Below, in pieces: positions 35,385 through 44,339 of a stretch of 64,000 nucleotides of DNA. Numbering within the stretch: position 1 is the stretch's first letter; each line of letters starts with the position of its first letter. The translations under genes were made by a program, and so were the position numbers. The DNA is taken from assembly GCA_031430435.1 (NCBI GenBank), contig JANPBM010000041.1, positions 1 through 64,000 of the forward strand. The letters are read 5' to 3'. The notes below the pieces were generated by a model, which saw only the letters and a program-made list of their open reading frames with translations, did not search any database and was not told the DNA's origin. The DNA is from JANNVK01 sp031430435. Its GTDB lineage: Bacteria > Acidobacteriota > Blastocatellia > Pyrinomonadales > Pyrinomonadaceae.

Positions 35385-36251
35385 TCAAATTTTTTCGAGG
35401 TAATTTACGATAAGTTTTGCAAATTCTTTTGCTTCGCCTCGATTACCTCTCAGAATGATAGAGGTTTTTGTTAAATTATGCAAGTTTTTGACGACAATAT
35501 CGGGAAATGTCCGAACCGGAAAAGTATGTTTCAACAATTCCATGACGGCATTTGCCGGTGTTAATGTCTGCGGATCCCATTTGCCGGCTGTTTTGCTGAA
35601 TTTGGCGAATAAAATAAGTTTGACTTTGACGCGATCGCCGAGTTCCGCTCCGTTTCCGCCTAACTCCTCGACGGTTTTTTCCGTTTGGTCATACTCGCCC
35701 GGTTTTCTGATCGATAACGTTTTCGGGTAGGGCAGTAATTCGCCGGCATGATTTATAACGGCGTATTCATCGGAAAAATAAGTGGCGCCGAGTTTGGCAA
35801 ATTCGGCGGTCAGAGTCGTTTTTCCTTCGTAACTGTTGGCGGGAATGATAATTCCTCTGCCTTTCCAGGCGACTGCTCCGGCGTGGATAAAAACTCCGTA
35901 ATCGACGGCAAAGTTTGCGGTCGCGGTGGCAAAAAAGACTTCCAAAGACGGAAAAGTATTACCGTTGCCTCTCTGTTTATTTATTCTTTCACCGTTCCGA
36001 TAGATAAAAGTATAATGACTCGGACTTTCGGCAATTATTACCGAATACAGAAAATCATTCGTTTCGGGTGTTTCCGTGATGATTGCAAAAGGAGGCAGAA
36101 AAGGCTTAATTTTCTCGATAAATCCTTCCGAATCAAAACGCACCGTGATTTTAACGCCGAACGAGGTGAACGAAATATGTTCTTTCCATTGGATTTTGTC
36201 GAGTTTTTTGTTAGGTTTAATTTCTAAGTAAGCGCGAGTCGAGTCAATCAT
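35385..36251 (-). CDS. HPr kinase/phosphorylase-like kinase
   Basis: A 288-residue protein with the fold features of HprK C-terminal domains. It has HAGAVAWKGRGIIIPANSYE leading to a P-loop-like NSYEGKTTL (~residues 138-146; the usual first Gly is replaced), then GATYFSDEYAVI with the acidic pair expected of the HprK active site. It lacks the HprK N-terminal regulatory domain, and no HPr is nearby, so classical carbon regulation is unlikely. Relatives in lasso-peptide clusters phosphorylate the peptide. I use ATG 36251 (MIDSTRAYLEI); a longer reading to 36482 would overlap tsaB on the other strand. It is the first gene of the peptide-like cluster. Confidence 0.75.
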   Translation of the reverse strand: MIDSTRAYLEIKPNKKLDKIQWKEHISFTSFGVKITVRFDSEGFIEKIKPFLPPFAIITETPETNDFLYSVIIAESPSHYTFIYRNGERINKQRGNGNTFPSLEVFFATATANFAVDYGVFIHAGAVAWKGRGIIIPANSYEGKTTLTAEFAKLGATYFSDEYAVINHAGELLPYPKTLSIRKPGEYDQTEKTVEELGGNGAELGDRVKVKLILFAKFSKTAGKWDPQTLTPANAVMELLKHTFPVRTFPDIVVKNLHNLTKTSIILRGNRGEAKEFAKLIVNYLEKI

Positions 36252-36286
36252 AATATCTGATTCGATAATAAGGCGGTTAATTGTAT

Positions 36287-36907
36287 ATGTCAAAAAAGTA
36301 TATTTTAGTTGTTGAAACAATAACAAAATCGGGCAGTCTTTCGTTATTTTCAGACGATTCGGGTCAGATAAAAGAACTTGGTTTTGCGGTTGGCGGAGTC
36401 GATACCAAACTTTCAAAGGACTTAATCGGGCTAACTTCCGAATTGTTGAACCGTTGTAATCTGAAACTTTCGCAACTTTCAAGTATTACGGTCGCTGACG
36501 GTCCCGGCAGTTTTACGGGGCTGCGAGTCGGATTCTCGTTTGTCAAAGGTTTGGCAAAGGGATTGGATATTTCTTTCCGAGCGTTTTCAATTCTTGATGT
36601 CCTGCTGTCCGAAAGTATTTCGACTAAACCGAGATGTGCGTTTATATCGGTTGGAGGCGGAAAACTCGTATATAAATTATCGGGTCGCAACAGCGTTGAG
36701 CATAAGAGTTTGAGCGAGTTCAGAGCGGAGGCGTTATCGGCAGAGCTTGATTTTATTACGATTCGAGAAACTTATGATCTCGTCACTTCGGAAGGACTCG
36801 AAATCGAATCGTCTCAAATTATTATTGCGTCTGATAATCTTTCATCTTTGCTGGGAACCTTGTCTCAAAACCTGTCTTCCGGAAATAACTCGATAAATTA
36901 TGCCTAA
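36287..36907 (+). CDS. tsaB: tRNA threonylcarbamoyladenosine biosynthesis protein TsaB
   Basis: Partner of TsaD in making N6-threonylcarbamoyladenosine at position 37 of ANN-decoding tRNAs. The 206-residue protein has the TsaB N-terminal actin-like motif (ILVVETITKSGSLSLF) and the signature ITVADGPGSFTGLRVGFSFV with KGLAKGLDI. The C-terminal half is poorly conserved, as usual. ATG 36287 is preferred over TTG 36281 because AAGGCGG lies at good spacing. It is divergent from the HprK-like gene with only 35 bp between starts, so promoters must overlap coding sequence. Confidence 0.85.
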   Translation: MSKKYILVVETITKSGSLSLFSDDSGQIKELGFAVGGVDTKLSKDLIGLTSELLNRCNLKLSQLSSITVADGPGSFTGLRVGFSFVKGLAKGLDISFRAFSILDVLLSESISTKPRCAFISVGGGKLVYKLSGRNSVEHKSLSEFRAEALSAELDFITIRETYDLVTSEGLEIESSQIIIASDNLSSLLGTLSQNLSSGNNSINYA

Positions 36908-36910
36908 GAA

Positions 36911-36944
36911 CGCAAAACTCTGACTGACGACTCAGAGTTTTGCG
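36911..36944. terminator. strong hairpin between convergent genes
   Basis: CGCAAAACTCTGA (36911-36923) pairs perfectly over 13 bp with TCAGAGTTTTGCG (36932-36944), loop 8 bases. It follows tsaB by 3 bp and lies between tsaB and the convergent methyltransferase gene, so it probably stops transcription both ways, although no long T-run follows. Confidence 0.65.
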
Positions 36945-37025
36945 TCTGATAACAACAACTTTAAACTGACCCGAAATAAATTCCGTGTTAAAACCTAATA
37001 TCTTTAATGAAAGATTTCCTGAAAC

Positions 37026-38174
37026 TTAGTTGGTCGAATGCGAAACCACAGCTGAAACACGAGCTAAAGCATCTTCAAAAGACGAAAACTTGTCGGGAAA
37101 CTTCCCGAAAACTAAATCTGCAATATCGCCGTTCATTTTCTGCCCGTTGCAGGAATTCAAGATAAACCTATCAATTTCAGCTTCAGCACTTAACTTCGGT
37201 ACAAAATACTCCGAATGTTTTTGTAGATTCAGAGTCGGAATAATTCTTCCCGCAAGAGTTGTTTGCTTAAAACTCTTTCTCAGAACACCACTCGGACTAA
37301 AAACGTTTGTGTTCCAGGAAAAAATATAACTGCCGTTGTCTAAAGTTGCGTTCAGCTCAAATTCGACCAGATCGTTTTTGTCGAGGTGAACAGGTTCGGT
37401 AAAAGGGAACAACGGTTGCCCGTAGGTTGCATTCGGAGTGTCATTGGAATTATCCACAAAAAAGCCTTCGCCTTGTTCGGCAACAAACCATGCTCGAATG
37501 CCGTGAGCAATGGATTTTTTAGTTATTTTTAAAAGCACTTTATTTTGGAAGTCCGGCGATTGGATAGTTTTATAGTCAATCTCTGTAAAAACCTGCGGAG
37601 CAGAAAGCAGCTTCTGTTTCTTCCCTTTTATATTCAGTGTTTGACTTGTCAGAAGCCTTCTTGCCGAAGGAATCGAGTATTCGTAAAGAGCTTGAAGATT
37701 TTGGTCGATAAAACTTTTAAAGGCTTCGGAACACTCTGCAACAGCAAGATAGACAGTTTCTCGACGCGGCATAAAAACGGCATCCTCTTTTAAGAGACGT
37801 TTTCCGGCATCGATAATTGTCGTTATTCCGGTTTCAAAAAAGGGCAGATTACCGTGCAAATCGCACAAAAGTAAATCAGCCTTTTCTTCGAGTACAATAC
37901 TATTTGAATTTTTCTCGATAAATTCTACTTTATCTTTAAGTCCGTGAGCTTCGATTGCTTCGCGGGCAAATCGGATAACCGGATTAGGTTCGACGGCAAT
38001 AACCTTTTTTGCTCCGAACTTACAGGCAAGATAAGTAAAAAAGCCTGTTCCGGAGCCTATTTCCAAGACAATCGTTTCAGACGTTATAAATTTTTTCAGC
38101 GCGTCGGCGATGTTTTTTGTCCGCTTTTCGTCTTGAATCATTTGGCAATAGCCCGTGAAATCGTAGATGTGCAT
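37026..38174 (-). CDS. PRMT-like class I SAM-dependent methyltransferase
   Basis: A 382-residue protein. The N-terminal Rossmann part (~residues 15-150) resembles protein arginine methyltransferases: VLEIGSGTGFFTYLACKF, KKVIAVEPNPVIRFAREAI and an ADLLLCDLHG segment where PRMTs have the first glutamate of the double-E loop. A beta-rich C-terminal half follows (HLDKNDLVEFELNATLDNG), similar in layout to the PRMT beta-barrel. The canonical double-E pattern is not visible, so arginine methylation is not assured. It is a single gene, convergent with tsaB. It could modify the nearby peptide product, but only proximity supports that. Confidence 0.65.
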   Translation of the reverse strand: MHIYDFTGYCQMIQDEKRTKNIADALKKFITSETIVLEIGSGTGFFTYLACKFGAKKVIAVEPNPVIRFAREAIEAHGLKDKVEFIEKNSNSIVLEEKADLLLCDLHGNLPFFETGITTIIDAGKRLLKEDAVFMPRRETVYLAVAECSEAFKSFIDQNLQALYEYSIPSARRLLTSQTLNIKGKKQKLLSAPQVFTEIDYKTIQSPDFQNKVLLKITKKSIAHGIRAWFVAEQGEGFFVDNSNDTPNATYGQPLFPFTEPVHLDKNDLVEFELNATLDNGSYIFSWNTNVFSPSGVLRKSFKQTTLAGRIIPTLNLQKHSEYFVPKLSAEAEIDRFILNSCNGQKMNGDIADLVFGKFPDKFSSFEDALARVSAVVSHSTN

Positions 38175-38259
38175 CAGAATTTATTTTACTATTTTTTAAT
38201 ATGTGTTAAATTTTTGTTAAGTTTCTTGAAAAACCGGTAAAAAAAATATAACATAATTT

Positions 38260-38287
38260 CAGTATCGGAGGTTAATGTTCGATACTG
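38260..38287. repeat. inverted repeat in the leader of the DUF465 gene
   Basis: CAGTATCG (38260-38267) and CGATACTG (38280-38287) form an 8-bp inverted repeat with a 12-base spacer that contains GGAGG. It lies 45 bp before the DUF465 ATG. It may be a leader hairpin or operator; single copy, unproven. Confidence 0.35.
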
Positions 38288-38331
38288 CCGTTCAATAAAA
38301 ATTTCATGGAGCAAAAAGGAGAAAAAACGTT

Positions 38332-38574
38332 ATGGATACAGCACAAATCGATTCGATTCATCGTGAACTTTTCAACAATAATCCTATTTTCAGAGAACTT
38401 GTTGAAACACATAAAAACTACGAAAGCCGTTTGAATGAGCTAAACGAGCTTCACTATCCCAATAATGACGAACAAACGGAAGAGACCAGCATTAAAAAGA
38501 AAAAACTTGCTCTGAAAGACGAAATCTATTCTATGATTACGAAATACTCTGCCAAAAATGATTCAAATCATTAG
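38332..38574 (+). CDS. DUF465 (YdcH-like) small helical protein
   Basis: An 80-residue, highly charged helical protein matching the YdcH/DUF465 pattern: a first helix with FRELVETHKNYESRLNEL and a second with KKKKLALKDEIYSMI, separated by a Glu/Asp/Thr-rich loop. Function in this family is unknown. The start is well supported by AAGGAG eleven bases upstream. It is a monocistronic gene closed by a good terminator at 38607-38635. Confidence 0.7.
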   Translation: MDTAQIDSIHRELFNNNPIFRELVETHKNYESRLNELNELHYPNNDEQTEETSIKKKKLALKDEIYSMITKYSAKNDSNH

Positions 38575-38606
38575 CACATTATCGGAACAAATTACATATT
38601 TTACAG

Positions 38607-38635
38607 AAAAAGCGTGAAGTAATCCACGCTTTTTT
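38607..38635. terminator. rho-independent terminator
   Basis: AAAAAGCGTG (38607-38616) pairs with CACGCTTTTT (38625-38634), followed by TTTTATTTT. It ends the DUF465 transcript and overlaps the 3' end of the convergent PQQ-propeller gene. Confidence 0.85.
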
Positions 38636-39473
38636 ATTTTGCGCTAAAGCAGAGAACTCCGCGATTCGTGCCGAGGTAGAATTTGTTTGTCCTCCCAACC
38701 ATGTTAGCAGTAGGATATTCATCGGTTTGTAAGCCTATAAAACCTAATAACTTTCCTTTCTGAATATCGAAGAGTTGCAACTTACTCTCTCCGTAAACAG
38801 TTATAATCCCGACCTTCTCGGAGATGTAATTTGTCCCTAAAACCTTACCTGTAAATCTGTCTTTCCATATTTTATTGCCGTTTTTGGGGTTTAAAAGGTA
38901 AAGATAGTTATCGTCTGATGACACTAAAATTCCGATTTTATTGATTCCGATATGATTAATTTTTCCGCCGACCTTTGTTTTCCACAGTATCTTATTGCTA
39001 ATTTTACTGCTTATAGTATTTTCTGTGACAAATAAGCTATTTTGTGAAGAGTTATAAAGAGGTGCGTTATCAGACGCGGTTTCGTTAGTCGGAGTATTCT
39101 CGAAATTCGACTCGGTTCTAATCGTTAAACCGGTCTTCAAACTGATTACGGTCAACATCTTCGTATTTTTAACCGAATCGGAAACCGTCGGAACAAAAAT
39201 CAACCCGTCTTTAATCAGCGGTTCCGAAACAATCTCGCCGACTGATTCATGTGTCCACAAAACATTTCCGGACTCCGCGTCGAGCAAAGCAGTTTCACCG
39301 CCAAGCATTGAAATTACTAACCCTTCGCTCGATAAAAACGGCTTAAAATCAATCAGTTTCGAGTTTTCAACCCGCCACCGCAACTCTAAATTCGGCACCG
39401 TTTGAGCCGACTGCGAAAAAGTTTCGAGCGTGCAAATCAAAATTATCAGACATGTCGTAAATTGCTTAAACAT
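38634..39473 (-). CDS. secreted PQQ-like beta-propeller protein (BamB-like repeats)
   Basis: A 279-residue protein with a signal peptide (FKQFTTCLIILICTLETFSQ) and repeated PQQ/WD-type blades: GGETALLDAESGNVLWTHES, VISLKTGLTIRTESN, YLLNPKNGNKIWKDRFTGKV and LFDIQKGKLLGFIGL. The closing segment NKFYLGTNRGVLCFSAK fits the end of such a propeller. BamB, the outer-membrane assembly scaffold, is larger (about 390 residues) and a lipoprotein; here no lipobox is evident, so BamB function should not be assumed. It lies alone between the DUF465 gene and ssb. Confidence 0.7.
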   Translation of the reverse strand: MFKQFTTCLIILICTLETFSQSAQTVPNLELRWRVENSKLIDFKPFLSSEGLVISMLGGETALLDAESGNVLWTHESVGEIVSEPLIKDGLIFVPTVSDSVKNTKMLTVISLKTGLTIRTESNFENTPTNETASDNAPLYNSSQNSLFVTENTISSKISNKILWKTKVGGKINHIGINKIGILVSSDDNYLYLLNPKNGNKIWKDRFTGKVLGTNYISEKVGIITVYGESKLQLFDIQKGKLLGFIGLQTDEYPTANMVGRTNKFYLGTNRGVLCFSAK

Positions 39474-39568
39474 TAAAAAAATAAAATCTCTACTTGACCT
39501 CGGTTAATTATTGAGAATACCATTTGAGAAAGTTTGCTTAAAAATTCAATTATTGGAGATACTCAAAA

Positions 39569-40000
39569 ATGTCATTTAATAAAATAACAATCGTCGGAAA
39601 CTTGGGTCGCGATCCTGAACTCCGTTACACGCCGCAAGGCTCGGCAGTCTGCAGTTTTTCAATGGCAACAACTGAAAAACGCCGCGACAAAAACGGTGAA
39701 ATGGCTGACCAAACAACTTGGTTCAAAGTTACACTTTGGGAAAAACGAGCCGAAACAGCCTCGAGATATCTGACCAAAGGAAGCCAAGTTTACATCGAAG
39801 GCAGATTACGCACCGAAGAATGGACAGACAAAGACGGTAAAACCCGCACGTCACTCGAAGTTTTGGCAACCGAAATGCAATTCATCGGGACTAAAGGCGG
39901 CGGTATGCCCACTTCGACCGGCGGAGACGATTCAACCTTTGACAACGCTCCGATGCCTGTCAACAATGCTCCGGCAGGCGACGACGACATCCCGTTCTAA
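39569..40000 (+). CDS. ssb: single-stranded DNA-binding protein
   Basis: Coats single-stranded DNA in replication and repair. The 143-residue protein has the OB-fold (KITIVGNLGRDPELRYTPQG, TTWFKVTLWEKRAETA, GSQVYIEGRLRTEEWTDKDG) and a short Gly/Pro/Asp-rich tail ending in the partner-binding tip DDDIPF. GGAG lies upstream of the ATG. It is convergent with accA with an 8-bp gap. Confidence 0.96.
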   Translation: MSFNKITIVGNLGRDPELRYTPQGSAVCSFSMATTEKRRDKNGEMADQTTWFKVTLWEKRAETASRYLTKGSQVYIEGRLRTEEWTDKDGKTRTSLEVLATEMQFIGTKGGGMPTSTGGDDSTFDNAPMPVNNAPAGDDDIPF

Positions 40001-40008
40001 ACCGGCTT

Positions 40009-40806
40009 TCAACTGACCCAATCGCCCATTTCTCTGAATTTTCGGAAACGCCGCGATTTGAGTTCGGCTGTATCCAACGAGGTTAATTCCTCTAAGTTTC
40101 GCAAAATTGCGGCTCTTAAAGCAGAATTAACCTCTTCGTTATCAACTTTCCAGTCGGAAACTTCCGGAATAATCTCATCGATTACTCTGAATTTCAATAA
40201 GTCGTCAGCCGTTAAACGCAGACATTCCGCCGCCCGTGCCGCTTGTCCCGCATCTTTCCAGAGAATCGCCGCGCAACCTTCGGGCGTAATCACCGAATAG
40301 ACGGCGTTTTCCAACATCAACACGCGATCGCCGACACCGACCGCCAAAGCTCCGCCCGAACCGCCTTCGCCAATCACCGCGACAATCGTCGGAACATTCA
40401 AATTAGCCATTTCGCGCAAGTTGAAAGCAATCGCCTCCGCCTGTCCGCGTTCTTCGGCATCGATTCCGGGATATGCCCCCGGCGTATCGACAAAGGTGAT
40501 TATCGGTCGCTTGAATTTTTCGGCTAAACGCATTACACGCAGAGCTTTACGATAACCTTCGGGTTTTGACATGGCAAAATTTCGATACTGCCGCTGTTTC
40601 ATGTCACGACCTTTTTGCTGCCCGATAACACAAACTTCGCGGTTATCCAACTTGGCGAAACCGCAAACCATCGCCGGATCATCCGCATACCGACGATCGC
40701 CGTGAATTTCGATAAAATCCTCGAAAATCCGCTCAAACAAATCCAAAGAGTACGGTCTTTCGGGATGTCTGGCGATTTGAACCCGCTCAAACGCTGTTTT
40801 TGTCAT
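40009..40806 (-). CDS. accA: acetyl-CoA carboxylase carboxyltransferase subunit alpha
   Basis: Transfers the carboxyl group from biotin to acetyl-CoA to form malonyl-CoA. The 265 residues contain the carboxyltransferase core: RPYSLDLFERIFEDFIEIHG, TFVDTPGAYPGIDAEERGQA, IGEGGSGGALAVGVGDRVLM and YSVITPEGCAAILWKD. The usual AccA (~319 residues) has an additional ~50-residue helical N-terminus; here the protein starts near WERVQIARHP-equivalent sequence, so it is a short form. It starts 4 bp after the dnaE stop, indicating co-transcription. Confidence 0.93.
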   Translation of the reverse strand: MTKTAFERVQIARHPERPYSLDLFERIFEDFIEIHGDRRYADDPAMVCGFAKLDNREVCVIGQQKGRDMKQRQYRNFAMSKPEGYRKALRVMRLAEKFKRPIITFVDTPGAYPGIDAEERGQAEAIAFNLREMANLNVPTIVAVIGEGGSGGALAVGVGDRVLMLENAVYSVITPEGCAAILWKDAGQAARAAECLRLTADDLLKFRVIDEIIPEVSDWKVDNEEVNSALRAAILRNLEELTSLDTAELKSRRFRKFREMGDWVS

Positions 40807-40810
40807 AAAA

Positions 40811-43800
40811 TTAATTTAACTCCCAACGAACTTGGCAACCTTTTTCGATCAAATCTCTTTCCAATGCTTTACTGCCTTGAATGCGAAGTTGCGAAAGAAA
40901 TCTCACAGTTACGTTTTCTTTTGTTTTCAAATCAATGTAAACATCGCATTTGGTTGAGCCTCGGCTGATATTGCGACTTATCGATTCAAACAAATCATCT
41001 AATTTAAGAGCTTTGTTTTCGGGAACCGTTACAAATACTTTACTCGATTTTAGCGGCAAAGCCTCATCCAAACTCTGCGCTTCATCAACAAAAAGCGTAA
41101 ATTCTTGTCCTTCGTTCGTCTCGGCTTTACCCGACAAAATCAAAATGCGGTCGTTTTCCAACAAATTAGAGATTTTCGCAAAGGCTTCGGACCAAACCAG
41201 ACATTTCACGCCGTTTGATTGATCTTCAAACCTGAAAATTGCAAACCTGTTGCCTTTTTTACTGTATTTCACCTGCAAACCCGAAACGATACCGGCAATC
41301 GAAATTTGTTCCCGGTTTTCCAATTCGGTAAAATCGGCGATTTTGTTTATTTTCAAGTCCGACAAAAGTTGATCGTAATCATCCAGCGGGTGATTTGAGA
41401 GATAAAATCCGATCGCCCCTTTCTCCTCTTGCGTCAACTTCTGCTGTGTCCACGCCGCAACTTGCGGCAATTCCTCGTCGGCGGTCGATAAATCGTCCTC
41501 AGAGCCGCCGAAGAGCATTGATTGCCCCTTCAGTTTATCGTTCCAAGAACGCTGGGCGTGAGCAAGCGAACCATCGACTCCGGCAAACAGTCTGGCTCGC
41601 CACAAATTAACATTGTGGTCGCAGGGAATCAACGAATCAAAAGCTCCCGCGCCGATTAAACTTTCTAAACCGCGACGATTTACCGAACCCTGTTGAATTC
41701 CGGAGACAAAATCATACAGAGAAGCGAATTTACCTTTCTTTCTCGCTTCCATTATCGCATCGACCGTAGTTGCTCCCAAACCTTTAATTGCAGTCAAACC
41801 GAATCGAACCGTGTCATTTAAGGGCGTGAAACCGCCGTCGCTTTCGTTTACGTCGGGCGGCAAAAGTTTAACGTTTAACTGCTTAAGCTCACTTGAGTAT
41901 TTATAAATTTTCGCCGTGTCTTGCGATTCCGACGATAAAACACTTGCATAAAAATAAGCCGGATAGTGTGCTTTAAGATAAGCGGTTTGGAATGCTAAAT
42001 AAGCATAAGCAACCGAGTGACTGCGATTAAAACCGTAATCGGCAAACTGTGCCATCAAACGAAAAATCTCTTCGGCTTTGGCTTTCGGTATTTTACGCTC
42101 GACCGCTCCGTTGACAAACTTGTCTTCGTGCATCGCCATCTCTTCGCGTTTCTTTTTACCCATTGCCCGCCGCATTAAATCGGCTTCGCCAAGCGAGTAT
42201 CCGGCAAGATTTTGAGCCAGTTGCATAATCTGTTCTTGATACACCAAAACGCCGTAGGTATTGCTTAATATATCTTTCATTTCAGGTACGATATATTGTA
42301 CCTTTTTGTCGCCGCGATGTCTGGCAATAAAATCATCAACCATTCCGCCATCCAACGGACCCGGGCGGTAGAGAGCGTTTAAGGCGGCTAAATCCTCCAG
42401 TTCCTTTGGTTTTAAGCGGCGACAAATTTCTTGCATACCGGATGATTCAAACTGAAAAATTGCTTCCGTTTTACCGTCGGCAAAAAGTTTCATCGTCTTT
42501 TCGTCCTCCAGCGAAACCAAACTCCAATCAATTTCGACATTTAATTTCTGCTTAAGGCTTTTTAAGCAGTCGCTTATAGTTGTCAGAGTGGTTAAAGCAA
42601 GAAAGTCCATCTTAAGCATTCCGACTTTCTCCAAATCGTTCATCGTGTACTGACTCGTCAGTTCATTTTTAGACGAATAGGTAATCGGAACAATTTCGTG
42701 CAAAGGTTTGGGCGAGATAACGACTCCCGCCGCGTGAACCGAGGAATGACGCGAACAACCTTCCAAACGCATCGCCAAATCGACCAGTCTTTTTGTGTTC
42801 GCATCGGTTTCCATGCCTTGCTTGAGTTCGGGAACTTGCTCGATGGCTTGCGTAATGCCGATGTTCCTCCCGCGAACCGGCGGCGGAATAAGTTTGGCAA
42901 TTTTCTCAACCTCCGCATACGGCATTTCTAAAGCTCGCCCGACATCTTTTATCGCCGCTTTTGAAGCCATCGTCCCGAATGTAATAATCTGGCAGACGGA
43001 ATCACGTCCGTAAAATTCGGTTACATGGTTGATAACTTCGGCTCGCCCGCGAACACAAAAATCAATATCTATATCGGGCATCGAAATACGTTCGGGATTC
43101 AAAAAACGCTCGAAAAGCAAATCATATTGAAGCGGATCAACATCCGTAATTTCCATACAATACGCCACCAGCGAACCCGCCGCCGAACCGCGTCCCGGAC
43201 CGACCGGGATGTCTTTCCGCTTGGCATATTGAATAAACTCCCAAACAATCAGAAAGTAACCCGGAAAACCCATGTTATTGATGGTTTTAATCTCGCGTCG
43301 AATGCGGGCGTGATAATCTTCGAGCGAATACTTAAGCGTTCCTTTTGCCTGTAATTTATCCCAGACATTTTTTTGGCGCACGGCAAAACCGTCCATAATT
43401 ACTTTTTCGAAATAATCTTCGGTCGTTTCGCAACCCGAGTCTTTCGGGATCGGAAAACCGGGCAACGTCAGCTCGCCGCTGGAAATCTTAAAATCGCATT
43501 TTTCCGCAATCTCCAGTGTTCGGTTCAACGAATCGGGTAGTTCGTCGCCGAATAAACGCCACATTTCATCGGTCGAACGGACATAAAATTCATTTGACCC
43601 CATAATCGTCCGCGAATTGTCGTTGAGAGTACGCCCTTCGCCGATGCAAAGCAGAACTTCTTGAGCTTGAGCATCATCGGCAGTCAGATAAAACGGCTCA
43701 TTTGTTGCGATTAAAGGAATTCCGGTCTTTTTTGAAAGTTCGACAAGCGGTTTGTGAAGTTTTTTTTCTTCAGCCAAACCGTGATCTTGAATCTCGATAA

Positions 43801-44323
43801 AATAGTTTCCGGAACCAAAAATATCTTCGAACAACTTAGCTTTTTTCTCGGCTTCGGCAAAGTTTTCCTGCTGAAGATAGTGCCAAACCGCCCCCTTGAA
43901 ACCCGATGAAAGCGCGATTAAACCACCGCTTCTTTCCGCTAAAAGTTCGACATCGATTCGCGGCTTATGATGAAAACCTTCGGTAAATGCTTTTGAAGAC
44001 AAATAAGTTAAGTTTTGATAACCTTCAAAATCTTTTGCCAATAAAACGATTTGGTAATAAGGTCTTTCTCCCGTTTGAAGCGAAACTCCTTTATCCAAGC
44101 GACTTCCGAAAGTTAAAAACGCTTCATACCCGATGACGGGATGAATTCCGTTGGCTTTCATGTTATTGTAAAAGGTTACAGCACCGTACATGTTGCCCAA
44201 ATCCGTAATGGCACAGGCTTTCTGCTGCAAAGTATTTAAATGCTTTGCCAACGGTTTAAGTTGAACGGCACTTTCCAAAAGACTAAAATCGGTGTGTAAA
44301 TGAAGGTGAACAAATTCTCGCAT
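40811..44323 (-). CDS. dnaE: DNA polymerase III alpha subunit
   Basis: Replicative polymerase, 1170 residues, normal for DnaE. Domains in order: PHP (FVHLHLHTDFSLLESAVQL), palm and fingers with PVGPGRGSAAGSLVAYCMEI and the catalytic aspartates in MPDIDIDF, beta-binding and helix-hairpin-helix region (FGLTAIKGLGATTVDAIMEA), then an OB-fold (ISIAGIVSGLQVKYSKKGNR). It is followed by accA. Its start is separated from the divergent miaB start by only 16 bp. Confidence 0.97.
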   Translation of the reverse strand: MREFVHLHLHTDFSLLESAVQLKPLAKHLNTLQQKACAITDLGNMYGAVTFYNNMKANGIHPVIGYEAFLTFGSRLDKGVSLQTGERPYYQIVLLAKDFEGYQNLTYLSSKAFTEGFHHKPRIDVELLAERSGGLIALSSGFKGAVWHYLQQENFAEAEKKAKLFEDIFGSGNYFIEIQDHGLAEEKKLHKPLVELSKKTGIPLIATNEPFYLTADDAQAQEVLLCIGEGRTLNDNSRTIMGSNEFYVRSTDEMWRLFGDELPDSLNRTLEIAEKCDFKISSGELTLPGFPIPKDSGCETTEDYFEKVIMDGFAVRQKNVWDKLQAKGTLKYSLEDYHARIRREIKTINNMGFPGYFLIVWEFIQYAKRKDIPVGPGRGSAAGSLVAYCMEITDVDPLQYDLLFERFLNPERISMPDIDIDFCVRGRAEVINHVTEFYGRDSVCQIITFGTMASKAAIKDVGRALEMPYAEVEKIAKLIPPPVRGRNIGITQAIEQVPELKQGMETDANTKRLVDLAMRLEGCSRHSSVHAAGVVISPKPLHEIVPITYSSKNELTSQYTMNDLEKVGMLKMDFLALTTLTTISDCLKSLKQKLNVEIDWSLVSLEDEKTMKLFADGKTEAIFQFESSGMQEICRRLKPKELEDLAALNALYRPGPLDGGMVDDFIARHRGDKKVQYIVPEMKDILSNTYGVLVYQEQIMQLAQNLAGYSLGEADLMRRAMGKKKREEMAMHEDKFVNGAVERKIPKAKAEEIFRLMAQFADYGFNRSHSVAYAYLAFQTAYLKAHYPAYFYASVLSSESQDTAKIYKYSSELKQLNVKLLPPDVNESDGGFTPLNDTVRFGLTAIKGLGATTVDAIMEARKKGKFASLYDFVSGIQQGSVNRRGLESLIGAGAFDSLIPCDHNVNLWRARLFAGVDGSLAHAQRSWNDKLKGQSMLFGGSEDDLSTADEELPQVAAWTQQKLTQEEKGAIGFYLSNHPLDDYDQLLSDLKINKIADFTELENREQISIAGIVSGLQVKYSKKGNRFAIFRFEDQSNGVKCLVWSEAFAKISNLLENDRILILSGKAETNEGQEFTLFVDEAQSLDEALPLKSSKVFVTVPENKALKLDDLFESISRNISRGSTKCDVYIDLKTKENVTVRFLSQLRIQGSKALERDLIEKGCQVRWELN

Positions 44324-44339
44324 AATTTTTTTGAAACAA

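Noticed and set aside
36252..36482. 77-codon N-terminal extension of the HprK-like kinase
   Set aside because: It would overlap the tsaB coding region on the opposite strand and has no ribosome binding site; ATG 36251 gives a normal-length protein.
33816..38174. Lasso-peptide biosynthetic cluster
   Set aside because: The kinase, nucleotidyltransferase and PqqD features are present, but there is no B-protease (transglutaminase-like), no asparagine synthetase-like cyclase and no typical lasso precursor, so a standard lasso cluster is not supported.
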